From: Zingiber officinale
Taxonomy: Eukaryota > Streptophyta > Magnoliopsida > Zingiberales > Zingiberaceae
Direction: 5' to 3'
DNA: 64,000 bases
Assembly (NCBI RefSeq): GCF_018446385.1
Contig: NC_055990.1
Coordinates: 21,571,558 to 21,635,557, forward strand
The position numbers and the translations under genes were made by a program. Below the pieces are notes generated by a model, which had not been told where the DNA came from, made no database searches, and was given only the letters and a program-made list of their open reading frames with translations. Shown in pieces: positions 34,250 through 46,191 of the stretch (its first letter is position 1; every line of letters starts with the position of its first letter).

Positions 34250-35163
34250 TGTTGGACCCCGTGGTTGTTTTGATGTGATCAACCAAGTTAGGTTGGGTCT
34301 TATTTGATTTTGATCCCTGTGTCTAAGTGTACAAGAGCTTAGGAGCATAGGAAGTCGAGCAGAAGACGTAGCTAGCGAGAAGGATGACACGAGAAGGGAG
34401 CCTACGGGCTCGGTGTATCCGAGGGACAAAAGGGTTGCGAAAGAGTACACCGATGGACGAGAAGAACGTATGCGGCGTTCGAGAGACAAGAAGTCAGAGC
34501 GGAAGCCTGCTCGAGGAGAAAACCAGAAATTGAGTTCGGGTGAGCTCTATTCCAATGGCCGAAATCATCCAGGAGATTGCAACAACAAAAGAGCGAAATG
34601 GAGCTGTAAGTGCTGCTGGAGGCGTCTTCAACAACCTTTGAAGGCGCCTCCGCACATTTTGTGGAAGGCGCCTTCAATGAACAGTGCGAAGGCGTCTTCC
34701 AAGGCTATGGAAGGCGCCTTCGGCCAGTCAAATTAGTCGTTTGCAAGTGGATAAAGCTTTATCCACTTGCCACGCTGGAGACGCCTTCCAAGCCCTTTAG
34801 AGGCGTCCTCAAGCTTTGGATGAGATTTTTCAGGGGCTATAAAAAGACCCCTGGAGTTAGGAAATTAGTATCAACTCTAGCTTTCGTTTCCTAGCACATT
34901 CCTAAGCTGTTAACGATTGTAATATGCTTCTCCGCCTACACGAAGGAGATTCTTTTAGTGTTTTCTTTTGCCTTGGATTAACAAGTAACAACCACCTAGG
35001 TTGTAACCAAGTAATTCTTTTGTGTCTTTTTGATTTATTAGTTGCTTAATTTCATTTATTTACGTGTGCTACTCATCTGAGTTGAAGAATGAGGAAGGAT
35101 TTTATTTTTTTTTTATTTCAAGCAATTCACCCCTCCCTTCTTGCAGGCCCCGCTGCGCCAACA
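34250..35163 (+). repeat. Element F, 3' LTR
   Basis: 914 bp, TGTTGGACC...CGCCAACA. Contains GAAGGCGCC-type palindromes near 34640-34730. The following AAAAG is the target-site duplication. ORFs at 34413-34894 are LTR readings. Confidence 0.87.
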
Positions 35164-35168
35164 AAAAG

Positions 35169-35720
35169 TGGCATTGATCTTTGGATGATATAAATTGGGT
35201 AAAGAAGTCTATATTTTTCGAGTTAAAGTATTGGCCGGATCTAAAGTTGAGACACAATGTAGATGTGATGCATATTGAAAAAATATTTATGATGTTTTTG
35301 TTGGCACATTATTTAATATAGATAGAAAGTCAAAGGATACATTTAAAGCAAGGTTATACTTGCAGGATATGGGGATTATAAGTGAATTGCATTTAAAGAA
35401 AGTTAGAGACAAATTTAGTAAATTATATGCAAGTTACACGTTGATATTGGAAGGAATGCGTGCATTTTGTCAATTTCTAAAATTTGTGAAGTTTCTTGAT
35501 GGATATGCCATCTAATATATCTAGAAATGTGAATGTATATGATGGAAAGTTACATGGATTAAAATCACGTGTTTGTCTTCTCTTATTACAAAGAATACTT
35601 CTAGCTACTTACAGAAATTCTTTCCCAAAAGATATATGTGGTACACTAATTGAATTATGTGATTTTTTTCAAAAAGATAACTGCAAGATCTTTGCACATA
35701 GCAAACTTATATAAATATAA
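35169..35720 (+). pseudogene. CACTA TNP2 transposase fragment, part 2
   Basis: Resumes part 1 after element F. In shifting frames it reads SIFFELKYW-like, LRHNVDVMHIEK, GTLFNIDRKSKDTFKARLYL, LQDMGI..ELHL, then ORF 35496-35714 with LKSRVCLLLLQRIL and FPKDICGTLIELCDFF. All are hallmark blocks of TNP2 transposases in the right order. At least four frame changes are needed, so it is inactive. Confidence 0.82.
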
Positions 35721-36815
35721 AATGGAGGAGGAAATATAGTTATGACGGTGAAAGTGATAATTTTATATTTTTATATATTATTTGTTGATTAAAATATTAA
35801 CACATTATTTTTTTCAGATTGATCAGTTATAAAGAAAAGATTGGATTACTGTCTTTAATGAAACTCATTATAGCTCGTCAAAAAGGTGGATTGGGGAGAC
35901 GGCCAAAACTGCATATGTATGTTATGTCCTTATTTAGTGAATTTGTTCTTAACTGTGTACAATTATTCTTTTATGATATTTTTAACATGTTATTTTCTAA
36001 GATAATATGGTGAAACTACGTGATGAGTGTATTCAAACACAAAATCTAGAAGAGGCCATCAATGTAGTCCAAATTGTAGATGCAGTTTGTGATCAGATTT
36101 GCGATACTCATTCTTATATTTGCTTATCATGTTTGGCACAATTTGATTTATACTTGCAAATTTTGTTATTATGTAATCTCTTCTATAATTATTAATTATT
36201 GCTACTTGTTACTCTCTTATAGGGTTTTCACAGTTACTAATTTTATTAGTTATGACTTACTCACATCATCTCTACGAAATTACTAATAACATCCTAAAAT
36301 CTAACAATATCAACTCACATGTCTAAATTACTTCTTTATTTTACTCTTGCTAATCTAACATAAGATTAATACTGATTCTCTACGTACTTATTGCAAATTC
36401 ATAATCAAATCTCATATAACCATTCATATAGAGGCTAAATTACATTTTATTAAGTGATTACTTAATTATTAAACAATCATGTGCTATCTTAAAAAATGTT
36501 GAAACTTATATCAGGTACTCATGTTCTGGATATATTAGAGGATTTGGAAGTGGGTCAAAGTCAGTTAGATCAACTTCTTCATATGTCACCCCCTCATCTA
36601 GATCAACTAACACCGCATTGCATGGGAAACTTGAATCCATCCAAGAAGAGTTAGCAAATACCAGAATTCAATTAGTAAGTACCCAAGATGAGTTAGCATC
36701 AATGAAATCAAAACAAAATATGTTTGAACAAATTCTTAACCGATTGACACATGGAGCGTTAGATTCCTTGATACATGATTCATCTTCAGCTCCACCTCCT
36801 CCTCTTCGATCTTAG
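35721..36815 (+). pseudogene. CACTA second-ORF remnant (Ptta/En-Spm type, coiled coil)
   Basis: Short ORFs at 35819-36013 and 36007-36195 and a final piece ending 36815. The last reads GYIRGFGSGSKS, then SYVTPSSRSTNTALHGKLES and an EEL/DEL-rich segment. This resembles the C-terminus of plant Ptta/En-Spm (Transposase_24) proteins, which have a glycine-rich GxGxxP region followed by a coiled coil. The assignment is by pattern only. Introns and frame breaks cannot be resolved. Confidence 0.5.
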
Positions 36816-37227
36816 ACTTTGATGTTGTGGGCTTTTGGATATAAATATGATGTTGTGAAATTTATTTCTTAGACTTACCGTGAACTTGAACTTTTGGTTG
36901 TGAACTTGATGATTTGAACTTGTTACTTGTTGTGTACTTTATGTGTTGTGTTACTTGTTATTAGACTTTAATGTTGGTACTTGCATCTCTTGTTTGTGAA
37001 TGTTGCTAGAGTTGTGAACTTATTTATGTTGGAGGATGAGTTGTTTGTGAGTTTATTTGTGAATTTGTTATTATAGTTAGTACTTGTATAAGTTTGTGAA
37101 TAGTAATGTTGTTAGAGTTGTGATTGTTGTAAATATTGTTAATAGATGATTGAATGGTTTTATAAATTCGTATACCAGATACGAATGAAAATAGAAAAGA
37201 TCCTTTTTTTCTAAAAAACAAAGTTTA

Positions 37228-37620
37228 GCGACGAATTTATAATAATTCGTTGCTAGCTAACATCTCAATTTTATTGATATTTATCGAATTGCAATAGATT
37301 TAGCGACGAAAATGGGTAAATCATAACTAATTATTAGCAACGAATTCTATTATTTTATCGCTAATGTTTTTAGCGACAGATCCTTTTATTTCGACGTAAA
37401 TCATTTAGCGACGAAAACTATGGATTAGCGACGAAAAACTTCACGTCGTAAAAATATTAGCGACCAATATAAAAAAATTATCATTAAGTTATGTTTACGA
37501 TAAGCTTATAACGACGACACTAGTGACAAAAATATATTGTTACAAATATTAGTTAGCGACGAATGATCTTATTTTAGCAACGAAATTATTGTCGCTAAAT
37601 ATCAATGTTCTGATAATAAT
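37228..37620. repeat. CACTA subterminal repeat region
   Basis: At least five TTAGCGACGAA-like motifs (37228, 37299, 37408, 37423, 37552) plus variants such as AGCAACGAAT, GTCGCTAA and TAGCGACAGA, in both orientations. Dense subterminal repeats of this kind bind the CACTA accessory protein. I could not find a clean CACTA terminus. The stretch 36816-37227 between the coding remnant and this block is AT/GT-rich without recognisable content. Confidence 0.6.
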
Positions 37621-37898
37621 TAAGTTCAATAATCAATTAAACAAATAAAAGTTTCAAATAATCAAAGAAGCTTGAATTAAGAGCTCGATAATCAAACTAG
37701 AACCAAGTTCAAGCCAAACTTGAATTGAGATAACGAAAACGTCTAAATGAACCAAGCTCATAAAAAATAAACCGAGCCAAGCTTGAATAATCATTTCAAA
37801 GGCTTGATTCATTTTAAGCTCGGCTCGACTTGATTACGTTATCAAACAAACTTAAATACTCCAAAACTCAGTTTAGCTCAACTTGTTTATCGTCCTAC
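37621..37898. other. AT-rich interval, no gene
   Basis: Low-complexity AAGCTTGAATT and GAGCTCGA-like motifs (AAGCTCGGCTCGACTTG near 37818), a type common in old plant repeats. Nothing assignable. Confidence 0.4.
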
Positions 37899-38681
37899 CC
37901 AGGGACGGATCTAGGAATTAAAAGTGGACTAGACTGATTCTGAGTTTGTTGAGTCAGCCAAGGATGTTGTAGAAGGGGTCCGAGTTCACTTTACACGAGC
38001 ACGTTATCATCTCGCCTTCCTATATTTTATCAAATTTTTTAAAAAATTATATTCGGATTTATAAATAGAATTGTAAACAAATTTATAAATAAATTAAAAT
38101 TATATTTGATATGTTATTTGAGGTAGATTAATAACGGATTTAAAATAAAATTAGAGATAAAAATTCTATTTGAAATTAATTTTATTTGATCAATTTAAAA
38201 ATAAATATATAAATAATTTTTTAATCCAACTAGAAATGAAATAGTTTTTATCTCAAAATTAACTACGGGCTTTTGCTAGAGATGAAAAAAATAACTTTTA
38301 GTAATAGATTTTTTTATATTCTTATTTTTTTGTAGGGAAAGAATTCATTTAAATTATTGAATTGATAGGGTGAATGAATATTTGTCTAAATTTTTTTTGT
38401 AATTTAGTTTATTAGTTATTGCTATTGGTGACAAAAGGTGAATACACTCACCCCCAGCGCCTCTACCAATCCGTCTCAGGACCAATACGGAGGAGGTAAA
38501 TCACGGACGGCTACTAACATTATTAGTTATTGCTATGTATTGTACAAAGGTATGCTTCTTAGCTGAGATGACCAAAATTGACTTTGAGATACCATATGAG
38601 AAATTTAAATTTTCGAATGATTTTATCGAAGGGTTGGACTACAACACAGCCCAACCCAGCCCTTACATAAATCCGTCCCTA
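37899..38681. mobile_element. Non-autonomous hAT-like element
   Basis: Terminal inverted repeats AGGGACGGAT (37901-37910) and ATCCGTCCCT (38671-38680). They are flanked by GTCCTAC (37892-37898) and GTCTTAC (38682-38688), a 7-8 bp duplication with one or two mismatches. TIRs beginning CAGGG.CGGAT with 8 bp duplications are typical of plant hAT elements. No transposase. Contains a smaller insertion at 38426-38521. Confidence 0.65.
38426..38521. mobile_element. 96 bp SINE-like insertion with 15 bp target duplication
   Basis: The insert is bounded by perfect 15-base direct repeats ATTAGTTATTGCTAT at 38411-38425 and 38522-38536. A long duplication of this kind is characteristic of LINE-machinery insertions such as SINEs. 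The insert (with CAGCGCCTCTACC and GTATTGG-like parts) has no recognised family and no clear poly-A. Confidence 0.5.
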
Positions 38682-38744
38682 GTCTTACTTATAAGAAATA
38701 GCCCCCTAAGATGATGTTGTCATCTTATATTCTTATGAACAGAG

Positions 38745-39082
38745 ATCGGATCCTCTATCCCTAATTTTTTTTGTCCCCATGTCTCACTCATCGCCCCCAG
38801 TCTACCGTCGACCCGATCAAAACTATACCCTAAGGAGAAGGTGAGCCTAGGGGGATCGACACCAATGCGATCGGCAGCGGAATCCAGCCGGATCTGAGCA
38901 GGAGCTTAGATTGACGACGAAAGAAATCTTACTCAAATCCGACCGAATTTCGATATCGATTGCATCGACAATGATTTTCTTGGGTTCACCTTCCCTAAGG
39001 GTATAGTTTTGATCGAACCGACAATGAGCTAGAGTGATGAGTGAGACACGGAGATAGAATATTTTGAGCACAGATGATCCAG
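38745..39082. mobile_element. Foldback (long inverted repeat) element upstream of DCP5
   Basis: Arms of about 100 bp, 38750-38858 and 38983-39078, are imperfect reverse complements. They share TGTCTCACTCATC, CGATCAAAACTATACCCT and AAGGTGA blocks in order. About 125 bp separates the arms. It probably forms a long hairpin and lies 300-600 bp upstream of the DCP5 transcription start. Family not recognised. Confidence 0.65.
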
Positions 39083-39355
39083 TCACTTATGGACAACTTA
39101 ATAAGTGTCAGCATCATTAAACTAAAAAATAAATAATAAATTCAATATTAATAATTTTAAAATGAATTCTAAATTAAATACTTTTACAAAATTTGTATAA
39201 TTTTAAAATTGAACATTGATCAAAACCTTTTCTTAGTTTCTTAATTTAAAATTCAAAATTGTTTAAGAAGGAATTTATTTAATTTTAAATATGTTTTAAA
39301 TTATTTATTTGTTTTGTTGGGAGATTTTTTTTTAAAAAAAAAAAACTTAATTTGC

Positions 39356-39364
39356 CTATATAAC
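39356..39364 (+). promoter_or_regulatory. Putative TATA box of DCP5
   Basis: CTATATAAC, 125 bp upstream of the DCP5 start codon. It is followed by a pyrimidine-rich 5' leader with (CT)n at 39440-39476, typical for plant 5' UTRs. Transcription would start near 39390. Confidence 0.55.
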
Positions 39365-39488
39365 GATAGAGCATCCGAGCGGAAGAGGAACGCGGACGAG
39401 GGTTTGGATTTGTGAACTCCTCCTCTCCTTTCAAATCCAATCTCCTCTCTCTCTCTCCCTCTCTCTCTCTCTCTCTGTGGCGTCGGCG

Positions 39489-42400
39489 ATGGCACCGGAA
39501 ACCTCCAGATCGGGGGCGTCGGCGGACTCCTACATAGGAAGCCTCATAAGCTTGACCTCCAAGAGCGAGATCAGATACGAGGGCATCCTCTACAGCATCA
39601 ACACCGAGGAATCCAGCATAGGCTTGCGCAACGGTACGGTTTACCCATTTCCCCTATATTGCTTGCCTCGTGCCTTTCCTCCAGTCCGCTTCCTTGCTCT
39701 CTTTTGCGCTGCTCCCCTCCAAAGGGAGCTCTTTTCGAACCTTTTCCTCTGGATTTTGGGGTTTCTATGTTCAAGGGACTTCCACTTCACGAAATTGATT
39801 CTTGAGGAAGCTTCCCATTTTCTTGATTTGATTGTTGTTTTGGGACTTAGGGCATAGTGCTTGGATTCTAGTTTTCTCTACATTCAGGATATTTTTGATG
39901 TGCGAAATGTCGTTATGGCCTAGATGACACAGTGTTTATGAACCAGTAACCATGAAACTGCAATTTGTTTGGGTCGTTGATTATTTCTGCACGCGGCTGA
40001 TTTCTCACTATGTTTCACAAAAAGTTCTCACCTAGGAAAGACACATTGGTTTGAGATAACAAGAAATAAAGCATGTGACGCTTCTTACTGATTATTAACA
40101 GAGTTGATAAGAGTTCATTTGAGAATATCTATGTGGTTTGCAGAGTTGTTATGCGGCACATGAGTAATCCATTATCTCAACAATTAAATGGATTGAAATT
40201 TTAACTTGCTATCAACAAGGTGAAACCATTCCACACACATTCTCTTTCACGCCACATCTGTGCACATTGTAAGTGGTGATAGATGATGAGTTAGTTCAGT
40301 TGAGGCTATACTCCAATAAAGTGCTCAGTTGATTTGATTTGATGATTTCCTTGCTTTATAATAAGCGAGACAGTGTGGTTCTTTACTCTTTACTAACAAG
40401 CTTTGGTAGGTTGAGCCAGGTGTCTCAGGTGATTGAGAGAGCCCTTGAATGGATTGGCATGGGTAGAGATAGAATATCTTGCAATGATCCACAACAAATG
40501 CTCATTGGGATATGTATGTGCATCGTTTAGTTCCAAATTGTTAAGTTTTGAGTGATCCATTAGTCAATTAGTTGGAGAGGCCACGCGTATGAAAGTGGCC
40601 AGTCAATTTTGCAATGAGGATATTTGGCCAATATATGCTATAACTATTAGCTTGAGTTATTAGATGCATGTAACAACACACTTGTGAGCACACTCTCTCT
40701 CCAATCCCCACTATCAAATTTTGGGGCTGCTTTATGTTGTCAATGCTATAGGCCTTCCAATTTCATGTTTCAGTACCTGTTGCATACTGAATAATGTTTT
40801 TATTGCTCTTTTGAGGAAGAGTTAGTGCTGAACTATTTCTGTAATATATTACTTAAGCATCTGGTTTTTCACCCTCTTATTCAAACCAGGGGAAATTAGT
40901 ATTCCTTTGATCTTTTTTTTCCCTATAGTTACTGTGTTTGCTGGTGATGCACGGAGTGCTATGCAATGTTTGTTTTCTTCAGCCTTTCTTTGATGGTTGC
41001 AGTACGCTCTTTTGGAACTGAAGGTCGAAAGAAGGATGGGCCACAAATTCCTCCTAGTGATAAGATATATGAGTACATACTGTTCCGGGGAACTGACATT
41101 AAGGTAAATGAGTTATGACATGAAACATTTTTGTTTCCAGATATATAATGAACCTCATGAATTTCTACACATTATAGAGACATGGAGAGCATCTTGGATT
41201 TAGTGTACTTTATATGTTAGAATCAATCTCTCTTATGTTATCCTTTGGTCATCTTTTAGATACATGATCCTTAGTCTATAAATAGTTGAGGTAGAAGGTT
41301 TATTCCCCAAATTTATTCAACTTTATCAACATTTTAATGTTATTTTAGTATTCTTATTGGAGTGTTCCATTTTTCTCATTTTGTTTACAAAATAAAATTT
41401 GGATCTAGTTATATTGTAATTTATGTGTACAATTGTCTATGTAACTTAGAATCATGGATTCAAGTGTCCATCATAAAGGCGTCTATAATGGGGTCGTCAA
41501 GTGTCAACTCAGAATCTCTCTGTCTGAGCATGGGCATGAAGGTGGTAAATGAAGATTTCAAGTATTAGAGTCAATTCTTACCAATTGAATATGTAGTGCA
41601 AACGAGGCAACAAACATAGTAAGGAGTAAGGACAACTGTTACTCACAAAATGAGTCCATAGGGAAACAAATTCACACCCAAAAGGATTATCAAGCTGACA
41701 AGCAACTTTAAATTTTCCTAACAGTGTCAGATATACTGCTAGCGGGAGTTTAGAACTCAAGGTTTTCCTTTGAGTACTTTTACATATCATGTGTTCTTTG
41801 ATACTAAATGGTCAAGACATGAGTTGTCATGTTCATGTCGTGTTTGAGTTTCATAACTTATCTTATGAAGGTATTATCACCTCTATAAAGTTAATCAGTA
41901 GATAAATAAATTGGACTATTTTTTGGCTTTTTTTCCATTTGTTATTTACTATATATTTGAATCTTCCACTCATTTTGGAATCAAGTATAAATTTTGAACC
42001 TAGTGAATAGTGATATGCCAGTTGGTGTCAGCAATGGTTACATCAAAATGAATAATTAAAAACAATAATACTTAGGCATATGCAATATTTAACAAGAAAA
42101 CTCAACTATTTAACAGTGTTGATTTGCTATATCTTATGGGCAAGATTGTTTGATATCTAAGAAGCAATAGATTCAATTAATTAAACTTGAAGGGATGAAA
42201 ACGTTTGAGATTGAAGTGTGGGGCTACTAGGAGAGATAAAATAAAACAAGAGAAATTATATTAAGGTATTATTATTTATTAAAGATATCTATTAGTTTTA
42301 GTAGTGGGAAAAATAAATCAATGAAAGTTGATGATGTATATAGATAGATGCTAGAATATCAACCAAATTCTTATTCAACTATAAGAGATATCAATTATGT

Positions 42401-45400
42401 AAGCATAATAAGTGACATTGTATGACATTCAATGACTTAGTAGTGTGGTAGCTGCTCCCTAATGCTATAAACATGTAATAAAGTTCAATTTTTCCTAGTT
42501 AGAATCGTTCATTCATTATTTCTATGCCAATTCCATTTTAAAAGAATATGTATATACTATATGAAACAGAATTAAAAGAGTTGTGATGGTTTACTCATGA
42601 TTCAGTACAAACAGATGCCTAGACTAGGAAATTTCTACGCCAATTCAATTTTTTCACAAAGGTTACATTTAAAAGAGTAACTTGAATTTTCATTTGTTAG
42701 CTTCTATTTTATCTTAGGAAATATTGTATACGTCTTCTTGCTTTCCAGAATTTAGATTCTATGTCTGGAATTTTTCTGTGTTGCTTTATACTTAAATCTG
42801 TAAGGCCTAAATGCAAGAGTTCATGGGGAACTATGATCCTGGTTACATGTACATTATTTTGTCCTTATATGTTACAAGGATTTAAGGTGTCAGTACTAAG
42901 GAGCTAACCAATGATTATCCCGTCAATTGCAGACTCAAATATCACAATTTTTATTTTCCTTCTCAAGTCTGCATTAAATTTGTATTTCTTTTTGGCAACT
43001 TCCATTTTTTTTTTGCTTCACTTATCAAGCTAATGCAGGTTCCTGAAAATATAGTTTTTTCTTTTAGCTGACGAAGTGTTTGTTGTATAGAAAAAGGTCT
43101 CTATTTTAATGTTAAACTTCTAGTTTGTTTGAACTAGTGATACATCTAGGTACAAAAGGGCATGCAATGATAGTTGGCCATTAAAAAATATTACAAGATG
43201 TAGAGGAACTGAGGCACAATGTTTCGGTGTAATATGTTGAAATGTCTCATTGGATAGTGCAAATAATACAAAAATGGTACTGTTAAAATTTATGTTCACA
43301 ACTGTAGGATGCAGATTGACAACCTTAGGATGGATGATAAGCGTTAATAAATCTCATATGATTGAATATGATCCCTTTTTGATTAGCAGTAAGTTATAAT
43401 TACTTCGCAACATGCGAGTTTGAAAAACACAACACAACAAAGAAAAAAAAAATAACTTAGTCTCGTTGCGGGAATATTGTCACAGAAGCAGCAGGCTAGG
43501 AGTTTCTGGTCCATTTATACCAGTGACTCTGGTTCCTGCAACTTGCAAGCCAGCTTGAAATAGTTACACCAAATAGTTGGACTAACATGACTGGAAGATC
43601 CTAGTCAACTTTCACAGTCAACATGCCACACATTGAAAAAATTGAAATCATTTTCAATTGATATTTTTGTTTCAGGTTGCTATTTGTTTTATATTGCATA
43701 CCTTGTAATTCTTAATATTATTTTTATTTTTTAAAGACGTAGTAATTAACTTAGCTAATTAGAAATGTTGTCAGTTGTTAAATTTCAATTTACCTTGCCG
43801 TTTGCAGCTGTTTTACTTCATAATTCCTCTGCTCGTTGATTATTCTTGAATTCTAGTTTGGACATGCTGGTTTGCCTATGTTTTCCATTGTTATATTATT
43901 TGATCTGTCAAATTGCATTTGGTTACTCTATAATGTTTTTCTATTTATCTGATCACTGATGCAGTTAGTGTATTCTGAATGATTTCACTTCTTCCTCCTG
44001 TATTCTGAATGATCGAATGTTTGATGATTTAATCATTTTTACTACTGCAGGACTTGCAAGTTAAGTCCTCTCCACCAGCTCAGCCAACTACCATAAACAA
44101 TGATCCTGCTATAATTCAGGCAAGGAGATAATCTTACTTAATTAGAATACTTGATTTTAAAGTCCTCAATAATGGATATATTTAAAAATCTTGACAGACA
44201 CATTATCCTCATCCTGTATCTACCTCTACAAGTCTGCCTACTGCTGGAAGTGGAGGTACAACAACAGATGTTACTTCCCATTCGGCTCAGTTGGGACTTC
44301 CTAGGCCAACGTTTCAGGGCGGTTTACCTCCTTACCAGCCAAGTGGAGGCTTAGGGACTTGGGGTTCTTCACCCGCCCCACCAACTGCAAATGGTTCTGG
44401 GCTTGGAATGCCACCAATGTATTGGCAAGGATATTATGCCCCGTCTAGTGGGCTGCCACAGTTGCAACAGACAACATTGCTCAGACCGCCACCAGGATTG
44501 CCTCTGCCTCATTCAATGCAGCACCCTTTTCAATATCCCGGAATAAATCCTTCTTTACCATCTGGAGCTCAAAGTTTTCCTGAGCTTCCTCCTCTGTTTC
44601 CACAAGCCAACTCAAACCCAGCTCTGACATCTAGTCCTTTGCCATTGACATTGGATCTTTCATCAACAAGCTCATTATCTATGGAAACGTCATCCACTCT
44701 TTTGCAAAATAAGGCTCCTGTAACAACTCTCGCTGCATCAACTTTTGGCATTAGTCTTCCTCTGGCCTCACCATCCATTTCCAATTTTGAGAAAGTTATC
44801 CCTTCAACTACATCTGCTTTTAGCTCCAACCCTATCATCGGACATGGTTCTACCTTGCCATATTTATCCATTTCACAGGCAGAACCCCCTACCACTGTTT
44901 CATCAAGTTCTAGTCAAGTTGAAAAAGCAGTAGCCTTAGTGACTCCAGATAAGCTGTTGCCGCTTGTCACCTCTGTGCTTCCATCATCTCAGCCATTGCA
45001 GACAGGTAAAATAGATGCTGATGTTAAAGTGGGTGATGAGAAAGCTAAACTATTGCTTTCTGAACCAACACTTGGTGCACCTGCAGAAACCAAGGAGCCA
45101 ATATTGCCACTGCCAAAATCTAACTTGCACAAGGTATGCTAATATTTTGGTGTTTACTATCACAGATTGAGTATGGTGGATGGTTGTAGTGACTGGGTTT
45201 TTCAGGTTGTTACTCTGTAAAGAAGTTATTAAACACTATATGCAAGTACTGTCCAATTTGATTTGTGGGACTTTCAGCAATCAGACTCTAGCATTGGCAT
45301 TCCCTTTACGTGATAACTTTTATTTCAAAATTTTCTTTAGTATTGTAAGTTGACTTTAGTGGAGCTATTATCATTTGCAGGCTAATGGGGCTACCTCACA

Positions 45401-46191
45401 CAATTTCTACAATAGAGGGCGTGGAAGAGGGCAAGGAAACGTTGTACTGAAATACTTCCCTTTGAGTTATATTGAATTGACAGCATAAATACATTGGAAA
45501 GTTCTGGATTTGATGTTTATAACTACTTATAAGTGATTCGTGTTTGTTGTGGTTGCAGCCACGCCATGTGACAAAATTTACTGAAGACTTTGACTTCACA
45601 GCAATGAACGAAAAGTTCAACAAAGATGAAGTTTGGGGCAACCTTGGTAAAAATAAAACCCATTTGAAGGATAATGATGGAGTGTTTCAAGAAGATGAAA
45701 CTTATGATACTCTGGAAGAAGACGATGATACTCTAAATAAGATCACGTCCAAGGTGCGTATTTTCACTAGAATCTTTTTTTGGGTTTTATGCAGTTACCT
45801 GGTTATATATTCTCACCTCTTCTTTTCAACTGTTGCCTATTTCTTTTCTTTTTGAAGCCTGTGTACGTAAAGGATGATTTCTTTGATACTCTTTCTTGCA
45901 CCACTCTTGATCGTGGAACTCGGGGTGGGAGAACAAGATTTTCGGAGCAGTTGAAAATAGACACAGAGGTATATATGGAGTCTCTTCAGAGATGTTGTTG
46001 CCACCGTATTTGATGTTTATGCGTTTATTTCCACACTGCACATGCAGACTTTTGGGGATTTTACAAGACTACGGCCAGGTCGCAGTGGCGGACGTGGCTT
46101 CCGTGGCGGAGGACGTCGAGGATCCTACTACGGAGGTGGCTATGGATACAATAGAGGCCGTGGTTATGGTTACTCACATCGTGCTTCCTAG
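39489..46191 (+). CDS. DCP5: Decapping 5 (LSM14/Scd6 family) mRNA-decapping cofactor
   Basis: Eight exons: 39489-39633, 41003-41103, 44051-44119, 44198-45133, 45381-45440, 45559-45753, 45858-45968, 46048-46191. All phases agree and give 586 aa, close to the Arabidopsis protein (about 610). The LSM14 domain spans residues about 14-95 ([18 protein letters not shown], then [14 protein letters not shown]). A long Pro/Ser-rich linker (106-417) contains [11 protein letters not shown]. An RG-rich stretch lies near 425-437. The DFDF box is 447-450 in [20 protein letters not shown], the FFD box 510-512 in KDDFFDTL, the TFG box 540-542 (TFGDF), followed by an RGG tail. Family role: an RNA-binding P-body protein that works with DCP1/DCP2 to promote decapping and repress translation. 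Intron 3 has a GC donor (CAG|GCAAGG). The ATG at 39489 is the first in frame; an apparent start at 39477 is GTG. Confidence 0.95.

Larger units (their letters stand above)
29933..35163 (+). mobile_element. Element F: gag-only LTR retrotransposon in the CACTA element
   Basis: LTRs 29933-30807 and 34250-35163 belong to the B family (TGTTGGACCCCGTGGT). A perfect target-site duplication AAAAG lies at 29928-29932 and 35164-35168. The interior has broken gag pieces, a nested solo LTR (31392-32771) and polypurine tracts, with no pol. The PBS is decayed (GTTATTAGAACTC at about 30811-30823). It is older than B, judging by LTR divergence and stops in gag. Confidence 0.88.

Noticed and set aside
37228-37620. 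Subterminal repeats as a satellite array
   Set aside because: The motif is short, in both orientations and irregularly spaced, and it lies next to a CACTA transposase remnant.
39477-39488. Upstream start for DCP5 at a GTG codon
   Set aside because: The plant initiation codon is ATG; the first in-frame ATG is 39489 and gives the usual short DCP5 N-terminus.
44569-44895. 108-codon minus ORF
   Set aside because: Antisense to exon 4 of DCP5, no domain.
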